A stretch of 64,000 nucleotides of DNA from JACCSI01 sp963815285 (GTDB lineage: Bacteria; Acidobacteriota; Vicinamibacteria; Vicinamibacterales; UBA2999), in NCBI GenBank assembly GCA_963815285.1, contig CAWFGB010000005.1, forward strand, positions 872,282 to 936,281, written 5' to 3'. The notes beneath the pieces are model-generated. The model was not told the DNA's origin and made no database searches. It saw only the letters and a list, made by a program, of their open reading frames with translations. The position numbers were made by a program, and so were the translations under genes. Positions 47,720 to 55,718 of this stretch are shown in pieces. How positions within the stretch are numbered: the first letter of the stretch is position 1; each line of letters starts with the position of its first letter.

Positions 47720-47741
47720 GTTTGTCAGTCGTTTGTCAGTC
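47720..47741. repeat. Tandem 11-bp repeat gtttgtcagtc x2
   Basis: Two perfect copies, followed by a partial third (aaccgtcag), stand just outside attR and abut the end of the following gene. Confidence 0.7.
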
Positions 47742-47746
47742 AACCG

Positions 47747-48256
47747 TCAGTAGCCAATGACGGTCAAGCCATAGGGCAGCTTCATCCGGGTGTGGCCGTA
47801 AAGGGCACTTCCCACCGCGCCGGTGTTCTCGTAGTCCGCGCTGACGACGCCACGTCCGCCGCTCTTGTAGCGATACCCGTTCGACACGGCCAACACCAAA
47901 TGATCCACTTGCACCATGACGAGGGCTTGGATCAGATCCCTGTAGATCGCGTTGCCCATCCAGGCACGTCCAGCTTCCACTTCCAGCCCACGTCGCCGTT
48001 CGGGATGGTAGGCGTCGATCTGATAGCGAAGCGTGGGCACTCCGTTTTCCCCGTAGAACACAGGACGCTCGATCTTACCGGTTCCGGTTTTGCCCGCCTC
48101 AACCTGGAATCCCAACGTCTGCAGACCGGGCCTCAACACGTTGAGCACGGCATCGCTCGTTAGGCCCTTGGTGAGGACCGTCGTGCTGATCTGCGGCTCA
48201 GACGCCGCGAACAGCGCCACGATCTCGCTCACGAAAGGTGCGGGTGGTGCCGTCAA
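47747..48256 (-). CDS. PD-(D/E)XK nuclease-like protein (restriction-type fold)
   Basis: A 169-residue protein. The core reads LRYQIDAYHPERRRGLEVEAGRAWMGNAIYRDLIQALVM then DHLVLAVSNGY: an Asp, a strand with ExE (EVEAGR) and a helix, as in stand-alone restriction-endonuclease-like proteins. The usual lysine after the acidic residue is replaced. A role in defence or DNA repair is plausible but not shown. It reads towards attR and is preceded on the same strand by the gene at 48344. Confidence 0.65.
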   Translation of the reverse strand: MTAPPAPFVSEIVALFAASEPQISTTVLTKGLTSDAVLNVLRPGLQTLGFQVEAGKTGTGKIERPVFYGENGVPTLRYQIDAYHPERRRGLEVEAGRAWMGNAIYRDLIQALVMVQVDHLVLAVSNGYRYKSGGRGVVSADYENTGAVGSALYGHTRMKLPYGLTVIGY

Positions 48257-48343
48257 GGGATACGAAGTGAACCGAATGGCACTGCTGGTCGCGATGGCAT
48301 TCTGAGGGATTATCTCTTGTGCTCACAACGTCGGCCACAGTAA

Positions 48344-49459
48344 TCAGAACGGAATGTCGTCCCAGACGTCGAAGCGGGACGTACCTTCGTAGCGATACCA
48401 GGACTTCAGCAGTTCTGACAGGCGGAGCCGCATCTCCTCGTGCCCGTTCAGGGTGCCGATCTCCTCCTGCGAGACGTCGATATGGATGCGCACCTCGCTG
48501 TCCTCCTCGGACCACGACATCGACGCGTTGGTCGCCCTCTCGGCAAGCTCTTCGCTAAACCTGTAACGCCACCGGATCATGGCCGATAGCTGATCAATGA
48601 ACTCTTTCCAAAAGAGCGCGCTCTTGTCGCCTGAGCGAACCGCGCCGTCGTAGAAGCGCTTATTCAGGGAGTCGAAGAACGCCACGTTTGCCTCGTGGAG
48701 GGCGTTGTAGCGGTTGAGCGCCCTGAATAGCGCCGCAAACCGGACGATGTGGATGCAGGCGAACGTCTGCCGCTTGGCGATGATATAGCGGGCAACGTAG
48801 GTTTCCTCGTCCACCTCCTGTTCGGCAATGTTGCCGTTGCTGTTGAAATCGAGACGCACGAGATCTGTATCGATGACCGACAGCAGGTTGAACTGGTAGA
48901 CCAAACGCGCAAGTTTGCGCTGTGGCAGCGCGGCCAGTTCGTAAGCCTGCGCCTTCATGAGCGAGGTCACAGACTCGAAGATGTTACGGTCGTTGTTCGG
49001 CTTGCCCGACGTTTTGTTCATCTCCTGGAAGGCAAAGATGTGCCGATTGGGCACCTGATGCAGACCCCCAACTGGACGCTTCCCCACGAAGTCCGGATAC
49101 TCGGTCCGCCATTCGGACGTACCCAGCATGTGCTTGAGGACCTTGTCGTTCGACCAAGTGTGGATGGGCTGCCAGTCGATGTTTGGATCGCGCCGGTCAA
49201 GGTCCTTCGCCAACAGTACCCAGGCGTCTTTCTCGTTCTTCTTACAGCTCACGACAACGATCGTCGCGACGCGGAAGTACGGAAGCTTCGTCGTGCGATA
49301 CGCGATCAGGTCGATCTCGCGGACGGTGTCCTGATGATCGTCGATGTAATATTTATTCCCGATCACCGTCCAGCCATGTTCGCGAAAGACCTCTGATACA
49401 CGGAATTCGAGCTCGAAGCCGGTCTTCGTGATCTGTTTGGCGTATTTATCTGAAGACAT
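48344..49459 (-). CDS. Hypothetical protein with N-terminal restriction-endonuclease-like domain
   Basis: A 371-residue protein. Residues 12-90 follow the Mrr-like order: GFELEFRVSEVFREHGWTVIG, then REIDLIAYRTT, then VVVSCKKNEKDAW. The Asp and Lys of a PD-(D/E)XK site are present, but the usual Glu of ECK is Ser here (SCKK). The rest is helical and unrecognised. It could be a defence nuclease or a catalytically weakened relative. The smaller PDDEXK gene follows 87 bp downstream. Confidence 0.65.
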   Translation of the reverse strand: MSSDKYAKQITKTGFELEFRVSEVFREHGWTVIGNKYYIDDHQDTVREIDLIAYRTTKLPYFRVATIVVVSCKKNEKDAWVLLAKDLDRRDPNIDWQPIHTWSNDKVLKHMLGTSEWRTEYPDFVGKRPVGGLHQVPNRHIFAFQEMNKTSGKPNNDRNIFESVTSLMKAQAYELAALPQRKLARLVYQFNLLSVIDTDLVRLDFNSNGNIAEQEVDEETYVARYIIAKRQTFACIHIVRFAALFRALNRYNALHEANVAFFDSLNKRFYDGAVRSGDKSALFWKEFIDQLSAMIRWRYRFSEELAERATNASMSWSEEDSEVRIHIDVSQEEIGTLNGHEEMRLRLSELLKSWYRYEGTSRFDVWDDIPF

Positions 49460-50107
49460 CAGACGGCGCCGAGTGTAGCAGACGTTTGGCTATTGACAAG
49501 TCGATCAGATTAGGGCGCGCGCGGAGGACGCTCAACAGGGCTCGCGGTGTCGTCGGAACAAGTTCAACCACGGAAGTGCGGTCGCATTCTGAATTCGACG
49601 CACACGGCGGTGTCGCCAGGGTGTAGTTGGTTGTCAAGCACCTCCCAAGGGAGGACTGGGTCAGTTTGAAACTGCCCACGCGCCCCCTGTTTGCTTGTGG
49701 TCAAGTTCGAGTCGAAGGGCCAGGCGCTCGCCCTCCACCACGACTCCTTCCTCGCCTGATCGCCCGCAGAAGTAGCACGGTAGTCATCGCAATCCAAGAT
49801 GATCGCCCGCAGAAGCCGTCCCAGAGACCCGTCTCGCTAGGCGGCTTCCTCCCACTTGCGTGTCGTGAGACCGCGCGGCCCGCGAGGATTTGCGCCTCAT
49901 ATGATCCTGAATGAGGCCACTGGGTGCTCAGGCAGGTGCGTCCTTACACGAGCGAATTGACGGGTGAACACTGCTTGGATGCGCTCTCGTTGAGGGCGTT
50001 CACGGTGCGGCCGTTGGAACGGACGCAGGGCAGCGCTTTGAAGGCGGCGAACCTCTCGATGAGTGCAGCCCAGGTCTTGGCCCTAGGTCGGCGTTGTGAC
50101 ATGTGTG
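49460..50107. other. Gene-poor stretch with short repeats
   Basis: No supported gene. The sequence gttgtcaagcacct at 49630 recurs at 51493 with related flanks, and tgatcgcccgcagaag occurs twice near 49760 and 49800. The stretch seems to be assembled from pieces of neighbouring small-gene units. Confidence 0.45.
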
Positions 50108-50281
50108 TTAGTGCCTCACGAGAGGATTGTCAGGATCGTCAACCTGAATTCTGCCGTGCGGCGACAGCACCACCGTCTGGTGGGCCGGGCAGCGGTAGAA
50201 GTGCCACTCGCCGTCAGACCGCACGTAGGTCAATGGCTGACCGCACGTCGGGCAATTCACGGGGAAGTCGGGGTCTGGCAT
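50108..50281 (-). CDS. Small zinc-ribbon protein, family A copy 1
   Basis: A 57-residue protein from ATG 50281. It reads MPDPDFPVNCPTCGQPLTYV, then SDGEWHFYRCPAHQ. One CxxC pair is intact; the second pair is Cys...His (CPAH). It is clearly paralogous to the start of the gene at 52122-52370 (NCPYCG, EGETHFYRC). Such short ribbons probably bind nucleic acid or a protein partner. It is too short for most gene finders. Confidence 0.7.
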   Translation of the reverse strand: MPDPDFPVNCPTCGQPLTYVRSDGEWHFYRCPAHQTVVLSPHGRIQVDDPDNPLVRH

Positions 50282-50647
50282 TGCTCACTGGTGTATCCGG
50301 CGTGAGACCCGCGGTCCGGCAGGTGCGCCCACAGAGCGCCGGTGGTCAAAGATCCAGCGAATGCCATTGAACACGGCCGGGCGCCCTCGGCCGTGATTTC
50401 GGCGTAACAACTCGCACGAAGGGCCCAAATGACGACGCCGACGAGCAATCAGTAGCCGCAACGGCGTGTACGAGGACTAATCGGTTGGAACACGAAGCTC
50501 AGAGTCCGGCGTAACGTCTGCGCTTCAGCCGCGGCGCCTGACGATTACACATGGCGCCGACGGCTGCAGGCGCTGTTGGCTACTCGTCGTCTTCCTTACG
50601 TCACGGTCAGGGCGAGGCCCGAAAAGCCATTGTTGCCTCTGCTGGGA
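50282..50647. other. Gene-free stretch
   Basis: No supported gene on either strand. Confidence 0.4.
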
Positions 50648-51136
50648 TCATTGCTTGGACTCAAGCCGCGCTGCGATGCGTTCGCTCGCGAATCGTAATA
50701 CCTGCTTCACATCCTCAAACCGCGTCTCCGGCAGATTGTTGAAGTCCATGAGCCGGTGCGGCAAACTGAATCGCCGGAGCGCGCGAATCACCATCTCGGT
50801 TTGCCGATCGCGCGTGGCATCTTGAATCACGAACCGCACTTCCTGGAGGGCGACGTTCCGATGCTGGTACTCGCCGAGAATCTCCCGATCGGCCTTCTGC
50901 AACGCGCAGAACAGGCTCCGTTTGCCGCTGGCCTCGTCATCGTCACATACCCGATCGTCATGGCGATTCCACACGGAAGCGTCTCCAAGAAGCGCATCGG
51001 CCCGCCGGAGAATGCGGAGATCGTCTGCCGTCGCGGGCTGGTCGCGCGATTCAATCGCCATTTGCTGACGCGCCCAAATGCCAACGACCGCCGCCGTTAG
51101 AAGCGCCAGCGTCCAAACAATCGAGCGCCGTTTCAT
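50648..51136 (-). CDS. DUF6197-like protein with N-terminal membrane anchor
   Basis: A 162-residue protein with one N-terminal hydrophobic segment (IVWTLALLTAAVVGIWA) and a soluble domain: RILRRADALLGDASVWNR, LFCALQKADREI, RNVALQEVRFVIQDAT, MDFNNLPETRFEDVKQVLRFASERI. The pattern of ADALL...WN, SLxCALxxA and FNNLPxTxFxDVxxVL fits the DUF6197 group, whose function is unknown. I am moderately sure of the family. Confidence 0.65.
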   Translation of the reverse strand: MKRRSIVWTLALLTAAVVGIWARQQMAIESRDQPATADDLRILRRADALLGDASVWNRHDDRVCDDDEASGKRSLFCALQKADREILGEYQHRNVALQEVRFVIQDATRDRQTEMVIRALRRFSLPHRLMDFNNLPETRFEDVKQVLRFASERIAARLESKQ

Positions 51137-51523
51137 GGCATTGTCAGCTTAGAGCCCGGACAGGCTTCGGCTTGTCCGCCCAACTATGAGTAGGCCGACC
51201 GGCATATCACGGTCGGCCCAGCGAGGCTCGCAGCAATATCAGCAGATGGGCCGCGTCGAAGAATGTCTGCAACTTCATACGGTCACAGGCACTTATTGGA
51301 CGAAGCAGTCGCCCGTGAGACCTCAATAGGCCGACCTGTAACACCCCGCCAGGTCGCGGCATATCGCGGCTGAACGGATTGGTCCTGAGAAGTCGCCCAG
51401 TGTTGACCTATCCAATGGCGCCGAGCGAATGCCAGGCCTATTCTGAGATGGCTTCTAGAGACGTCGCGTTGGCCAACCGTCAGGTGTGCGGAGTTGTCAA
51501 GCACCTGCCAGAGGCGCAGTGGT
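51137..51523. other. Gene-free stretch
   Basis: No supported gene. The gttgtcaagcacct repeat near 51493 is shared with 49630 and stands just downstream of the next small gene's stop. Confidence 0.45.
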
Positions 51524-51691
51524 CTAGTCTGAATCATCGGCCCTCGGAGCCTTGTCTTCGGAATCGACGGGCCATTCGCCACCACACGCGGAGCAGTGCC
51601 AGCAAAGGATTGTGATCTTCCTGCCGTTTGAGCTGGGTGATAGGTGGACGTGGCCTGCGGGTAGTGGGCTACTTTGAAATCTGGACTGCAT
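51524..51691 (-). CDS. Small protein, zinc-ribbon family B copy 1 (degenerate)
   Basis: A 55-residue frame from ATG 51691. It reads PAGHVHLSPSSNGRKITILC, then WHCSACGGEWPVD, and is clearly paralogous to the gene at 52389-52619 (GHVHLAPNSYGGKITSL, RCSACEGEWPVE). The first Cys pair of the copy-2 ribbon is missing here (SPLP instead of CPLC), so zinc binding is doubtful and the gene may be decaying. Confidence 0.5.
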   Translation of the reverse strand: MQSRFQSSPLPAGHVHLSPSSNGRKITILCWHCSACGGEWPVDSEDKAPRADDSD

Positions 51692-51747
51692 AACAATCCT
51701 GAATTATGTAAGATCCCACCGATCCGGCCTTAAGGCGAGGTGTCCAA

Positions 51748-51852
51748 ATGGCTAGGCGTTTCCCGTTCAGCATTTTGATCGCCGTCGCGTGTTTTATCGT
51801 GATGTGGTTCTGGAGCGAACCTATCGTGGGGTGGCTGACTGGTGAGCGCTAG
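51748..51852 (+). CDS. 34-residue single-span membrane peptide
   Basis: ATG 51748 follows an aaggcgagg site at proper distance. The product MARRFPFSILIAVACFIVMW continues into a short polar end (GWLTGER). It has a basic start and one hydrophobic helix, typical of micro-membrane proteins. There is no family match. Confidence 0.45.
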   Translation: MARRFPFSILIAVACFIVMWFWSEPIVGWLTGER

Positions 51853-51910
51853 TGCGGATATCGGAAATCGGGCGGACGCAACATAGCGAGTTACTCGTTG
51901 CGGACGGGCG

Positions 51911-52075
51911 TCACCCGTTGTAATCGTCGCCGTCAACGTCCCGCTCTGTGATGCCGAGGCGCTCCTCGATAGCGTCGAGCCGCGCGGCGATGCCGTCGAG
52001 CGCCTTCTGCAACGTCAGCCCGACCCATACCATTGCGGCGCCTATTATTACAGCGACGAGGAGGTTGTCGCTCAC
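51911..52075 (-). CDS. 54-residue membrane/coiled-coil micro-protein
   Basis: GTG 52075 opens a frame encoding one hydrophobic helix (LLVAVIIGAAMVWVGL), then an amphipathic coiled coil (LQKALDGIAARLDAIEERLG) and an acidic end. This layout resembles small phage holin-accessory or spanin-like proteins, but no function can be given. Confidence 0.5.
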   Translation of the reverse strand: MSDNLLVAVIIGAAMVWVGLTLQKALDGIAARLDAIEERLGITERDVDGDDYNG

Positions 52076-52121
52076 GTCCTATAGGTCCCATTGCTGTTGT
52101 CGATTTCGTTCACCCAGTAGG

Positions 52122-52370
52122 TTACGTCAGGGAGCCGACTCGTTCCAATGTAAACAACTGCTTATGGCGGTAGGTAAAGGTCTTAATAGCTATGCAGGAT
52201 GGGGGCGGTTTTCCCGCAGGGAGATGCACGCGCCGCAACCAGCCATCGGGAGGCAGCGCCAGCGGGCCACACTTCTGGCAGCGGTAGAAATGGGTCTCAC
52301 CTTCCGTGCGGATGCGCCTCACGCGGGCACCGCAGTACGGACAGTTGAGTGGGATGGTCGGATCATGCAT
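52122..52370 (-). CDS. Small zinc-ribbon protein, family A copy 2
   Basis: An 82-residue protein. Residues 1-45 hold a two-knuckle ribbon, NCPYCGARVRRIRTEGETHF and YRCQKCGPLALP, paralogous to 50108-50281. The remaining 35 residues are basic and not conserved with copy 1, perhaps a readthrough extension. Confidence 0.65.
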   Translation of the reverse strand: MHDPTIPLNCPYCGARVRRIRTEGETHFYRCQKCGPLALPPDGWLRRVHLPAGKPPPSCIAIKTFTYRHKQLFTLERVGSLT

Positions 52371-52388
52371 GGAGTGCGGTTGGGCGGC

Positions 52389-52619
52389 CTAGTCTGGATC
52401 TTCAACCGCCGGGGTCTTACCTTCGAGCTCGACGGGCCATTCACCTTCACACGCAGAGCAGCGAAGCGATGTAATCTTCCCGCCGTATGAGTTAGGTGCT
52501 AGGTGGACGTGGCCGACGCGCTTACAGAGCGGACACGGAGGCGCCTGCAGAATCAAGTAATCGGGTTCCCGGGGAGCATGGGACCTTGGGATTATAGCTG
52601 AGTTGGCTTCCGGCAACAA
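52389..52619 (-). CDS. Small zinc-ribbon protein, family B copy 2
   Basis: A 76-residue protein with Cys pairs CPLCKRVGHVHL and LRCSACEGEWP separated by ~20 residues, forming a standard zinc ribbon, and an acidic tail. It is paralogous to 51524-51691. The start may be internal, because the first 20 residues are not ribbon-like. It lies 18 bp from family A copy 2, so an A-B gene pair seems to have been duplicated. Confidence 0.65.
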   Translation of the reverse strand: MLPEANSAIIPRSHAPREPDYLILQAPPCPLCKRVGHVHLAPNSYGGKITSLRCSACEGEWPVELEGKTPAVEDPD

Positions 52620-52655
52620 TCGGCCCCTACTTCACCAGCAACAGGAGGGCTTTCG

Positions 52656-52856
52656 ATGGTCAACCGAATCGTGATCGTGGGAGCAGTTATCGCGGCGATG
52701 GTTCTGTGGTTGGGGCCATTCTCGGTCCCCAGTTGGGCCGTTATCGGCTTCCTCCTTGTGGTCCTTTTCCCTCTGTCTATCGTTCTCAGTGTGAAGCGGA
52801 TGCGCCTGGAGAGCCGCTTGGCACGCACGCTCTGGCTGGCTCTGACGCGCAAATAG
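52656..52856 (+). CDS. 66-residue two-helix membrane protein
   Basis: ATG 52656 lies behind an acaggagggc site. The product has two hydrophobic helices (IVIVGAVIAAMVLWLGPF and WAVIGFLLVVLFPLSIVL) and a basic C-terminus. It diverges from the family B gene. No function is known. Confidence 0.6.
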   Translation: MVNRIVIVGAVIAAMVLWLGPFSVPSWAVIGFLLVVLFPLSIVLSVKRMRLESRLARTLWLALTRK

Positions 52857-52888
52857 CATTCCTTCAAACTGCCCCCACTATCCCCACA

Positions 52889-52975
52889 GTCGATCAAAAT
52901 TTCGGCAGACCCTTGTGCCCATGGGCGGGGTGCGCGAAAAGGGGAGCGTGGGGGGTGTGGCTGCCGACGCTGACG
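52889..52975. repeat. G-rich repeated element, copy 1
   Basis: It begins cgatcaaaatttcgg and continues with gggcggggtgcgcg, gggg and gggggg runs. It is related to 54545-54640. On this strand four or more G-runs could form a quadruplex. Confidence 0.55.
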
Positions 52976-53140
52976 GCGCCAGGCGGCAAACCGCATGAGA
53001 TGAGTGGGCTGATGGATCGACAGGGGCTTCTCGTTGGTGGTTCCCTCGCTGCAGTTGTGGCCGTACTGTCTTCAGCCGAATGGATGAGCGCGTGGCCGCA
53101 ACCGGAGTAGAGGAAGCACTTGAGATCCTTGCGTTCGGGG

Positions 53141-53632
53141 TCACCGGGTTACCGAGCGTCGCAGCGGTTTCCTACGGGGCCGCTGTTTCGCAGAGACGGA
53201 GCGGATGATCAGTTTCCCCCGGCCTGCGGCTGGCAGGGATGCCCGCGCCTGAGTAATAGCCGCGGCCACGAGAGCCTTGACCTCGGGCCGCTCCAAGACT
53301 TGCGGGGAATCGATACGAATGAATCGCGTCTGATTGCCAGACCCGAGAAGCACCTTGTTGGGATCAGGCAGCCTCGCGCCGTGGATAAAGCACAAACCGA
53401 GGCCGTTTGCGCGGGCAGCCATTGAGACGATGGCATCCGACGGCCGTTCAGTCGAGGAGTAACCGATCACAAAGAAATTGTAGTTGTCGTACACGAGTTC
53501 ATTCGCGGTCGGAAACCGTTTGCGGAGTGCGTTGCGGACGGCACGAATGAGCCGCTGATCGACTGGACTGAATTTGCGAATGAAAGCCGCCAGTTGTCTT
53601 TCTGCGTCGCCGCCAGACGTGGATGCGTGCAT
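53141..53632 (-). CDS. DUF1801 (YdhG-like) protein
   Basis: A 163-residue soluble protein with the DUF1801 pattern: AAFIRKFSPVDQRLIRAVRNALRKRFP, ELVYDNYNFFVIGYS, LGLCFIHGARLPDP, RFIRIDSPQVLERPEV. The family has a frataxin-like alpha/beta fold and no firmly known function. The lysine-rich C-terminus is variable. Confidence 0.82.
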   Translation of the reverse strand: MHASTSGGDAERQLAAFIRKFSPVDQRLIRAVRNALRKRFPTANELVYDNYNFFVIGYSSTERPSDAIVSMAARANGLGLCFIHGARLPDPNKVLLGSGNQTRFIRIDSPQVLERPEVKALVAAAITQARASLPAAGRGKLIIRSVSAKQRPRRKPLRRSVTR

Positions 53633-54008
53633 CGGCCCCTCCCGGTTGCTCCGCCAGTGCGAGTGTTTTACTTCTCCGTCTGCTCAGGGCGCAAGTCGGT
53701 CTGGAGTTTCGTGCGCCAGCTGCGCGGCCCACATTTGCCATCGCGCCCGTTGTCGGGCGAGCGGCGATGCCCTACGGGATCGAGACCGCGTTCATCGTAA
53801 CGTCCGCCGTCTAGACGGTCCTGTGCATCGCATCATCGTCATCCGGGCGATTCGGTCGTTGAGGCCCCAGTAACAGCCCTGGCAATCCTGGTTGTCCTGC
53901 TTGGCCGGAGAAGCTGCCACCCGCGCCCGCGTGACGCCGAAGGCGTAGTCACCCCTCGCAAGTTGTCCGCTTGCCGTAACTGTTTCTGAAAACGTGCCGT
54001 CAGCGCCG
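53633..54008. other. Gene-free stretch
   Basis: No supported gene on either strand. Confidence 0.4.
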
Positions 54009-54497
54009 TCAGCCACCATGCAATACGATAACGAAGCCTTCGTCCTCGCCGGGGGGCACCACATAGCGGTTGACCTCGTCCACCAGCGCCTCAGTGACGA
54101 TCCCAAAGAACACACCAGCGGGCTGCGTCTCGTTGCGGTGGCGCACTCGCGCTTGGCAGGTGGCATCATCGACCGGGATGTAGTGCAGCACATGGTCTGC
54201 GCCCGCCGCTTCAAAAATCGTCCGCACCCATGCCCTGCCGTGTCGGGTATTGTTCGCGCCCAGATCGAGGACGACATCGTTGCCGAGGCGCAGCAGTTCC
54301 ACGATATGCGGCATGAGGGCGTTTCGCAACCGCCGCGATGCCTTCAGGTAGTCGTCCAGACTGGTGATCGGATCTGAAATCTGGGAGAGCCACTCGTCCC
54401 CACAGATCACGACGGCGGGAAGCTCGCCGCCAAGTCGCCTCGCAAGCGTGGTCTTGCCCGCCCCCGCCTTGCCGGCGATGAAGTGGAGAGTCGCCAT
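54009..54497 (-). CDS. P-loop ATPase/kinase (AAA_33, zeta-toxin-like)
   Basis: A 162-residue protein from ATG 54497. Walker A is FIAGKAGAGKTTLARRLG at residues 6-23, and Walker B-like DVVLDLGANN lies near 90; a lid-type RxRxR stretch (ARVRHRNE) follows. This layout matches small nucleotide or substrate kinases such as chloramphenicol phosphotransferase/zeta-like proteins. It is stand-alone and cytoplasmic. The substrate is unknown; no antitoxin-like gene is beside it. Confidence 0.8.
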   Translation of the reverse strand: MATLHFIAGKAGAGKTTLARRLGGELPAVVICGDEWLSQISDPITSLDDYLKASRRLRNALMPHIVELLRLGNDVVLDLGANNTRHGRAWVRTIFEAAGADHVLHYIPVDDATCQARVRHRNETQPAGVFFGIVTEALVDEVNRYVVPPGEDEGFVIVLHGG

Positions 54498-54544
54498 CAG
54501 CGGAGAACTATCGCACAACGTCGCTCCCATCGCGTGCTGCCTGA

Positions 54545-54640
54545 CCGATCAAAATTCCCGGACGCCTTTGCACGCGGGGTGGGGTGCGAGTGTTTTGGGG
54601 AGGTGGGGGGTGGGGGTGGTGCTGACCTTCGGTGTTGCTG
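54545..54640. repeat. G-rich repeated element, copy 2
   Basis: It begins cgatcaaaattcccgg and runs into ggggtggggtgcgag and a quadruplex-prone ggggaggtggggggtggggg tract. It shares its start and layout with 52889-52975. Confidence 0.6.
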
Positions 54641-54758
54641 CTTGGCACGGAAGGTGCCGCGCTACCCGCACGTAGCGTGTGCGTGATGCCGTAGGCATCG
54701 AGCCGCAACGACCGTGAGGGTCCACGTTTCCTCCTTCGTTCTGTGAAGCAGAGAAACG

Positions 54759-55214
54759 TTGGGACACACACCACAACCACCACAGAAGTTCTGCGCCACC
54801 TGCGGCAGCCAGCAGCTTGCGGAGTGCAAGCAGTGCCACCACGTCACCTACTGCGATGCCTGTGGCTACTGCAATCGCCATGGGGAACCGCGCCAGCGCC
54901 AACGAGCTACTCGCCAGTGGATCGTGCGGGCCAGGTGGCTACTCCGTAGGAAGGGCACCTGGACACCCTGGGCGGAGGCTCGCATCACTGCCAGGGGTCC
55001 ACTCGGCGCACTCACACGGGGCTACAGCGCCCTGCGGCGGCATCGACCCAAGCGCGACATCGGCGACACTGTGTCATGGAAGGTCCGAGGCGGGTTCTCG
55101 TACCCAACGCTCTCACAGAAACTGCGACAAGTGATGGAGCCGTATCGGCTCGATCCCGTCGAAGCGCGCGGAGTGCCTTCAGAGTTTTCCCTGACTGACG
55201 ACCCGTCGGCCTAA
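54759..55214 (+). CDS. Hypothetical zinc-ribbon protein
   Basis: A 151-residue protein with a TTG start. The N-terminus has three knuckles, KFCATCGSQQLAECKQCHHV and YCDACGYC, giving an unusual dense zinc cluster. The remaining part is basic (RARWLLRRKGTWTPW) and ends in a poorly conserved region. The role is unknown; the ribbon suggests nucleic-acid or protein binding. Confidence 0.55.
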   Translation: MGHTPQPPQKFCATCGSQQLAECKQCHHVTYCDACGYCNRHGEPRQRQRATRQWIVRARWLLRRKGTWTPWAEARITARGPLGALTRGYSALRRHRPKRDIGDTVSWKVRGGFSYPTLSQKLRQVMEPYRLDPVEARGVPSEFSLTDDPSA

Positions 55215-55718
55215 CAGGCGTCGCACCGTTCGGGCGTTGTCCTGATCATTAGCGCCCGCGGGGTGAACGCTAACACGCTCCTTGTTCTTGTAAGCCCCGG
55301 ATAAAATCGCAAGGAACCCGCAGACTTTGACTACGTGCGCCGCGGCGCCGCCAGAACGGTATCGGTTTCTGCATGCCCGTCTGCATGCGATCCGGATCAG
55401 ATCTGAGTCAACTCGCTCTATCACGATAAGTGAATGCAGCCGCCGATTCCTGGGGAAATTCGGCGGCTTTGCGATGCCCCCCAGCACTTAAAATTCCAAG
55501 ACACAACGAAACCCTGAGCGGCGCCTCCGAAACGCAAATGGCTACGAGACATTCATCAACCAAGTAGCAAACAAGCGTGGCCACGCCGCGTTGGCAGGCT
55601 GAGCCGCAGATGGCGCCGGGCTTCGCCGACGTGGGCGAGGTCCCCGCGCTCGAAATGGCCGTCGGGCATCGTGCAGATCATTGCCCGTACGCTGCGGTCG
55701 CCGGCATCTCCAATCGTC
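55215..55718. other. Gene-free stretch
   Basis: No supported gene. gagcggcgcctccgaaa at about 55516-55532 matches the tRNA-Cys 3' end over 11 bases (gcggcgcctcc). Confidence 0.4.
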
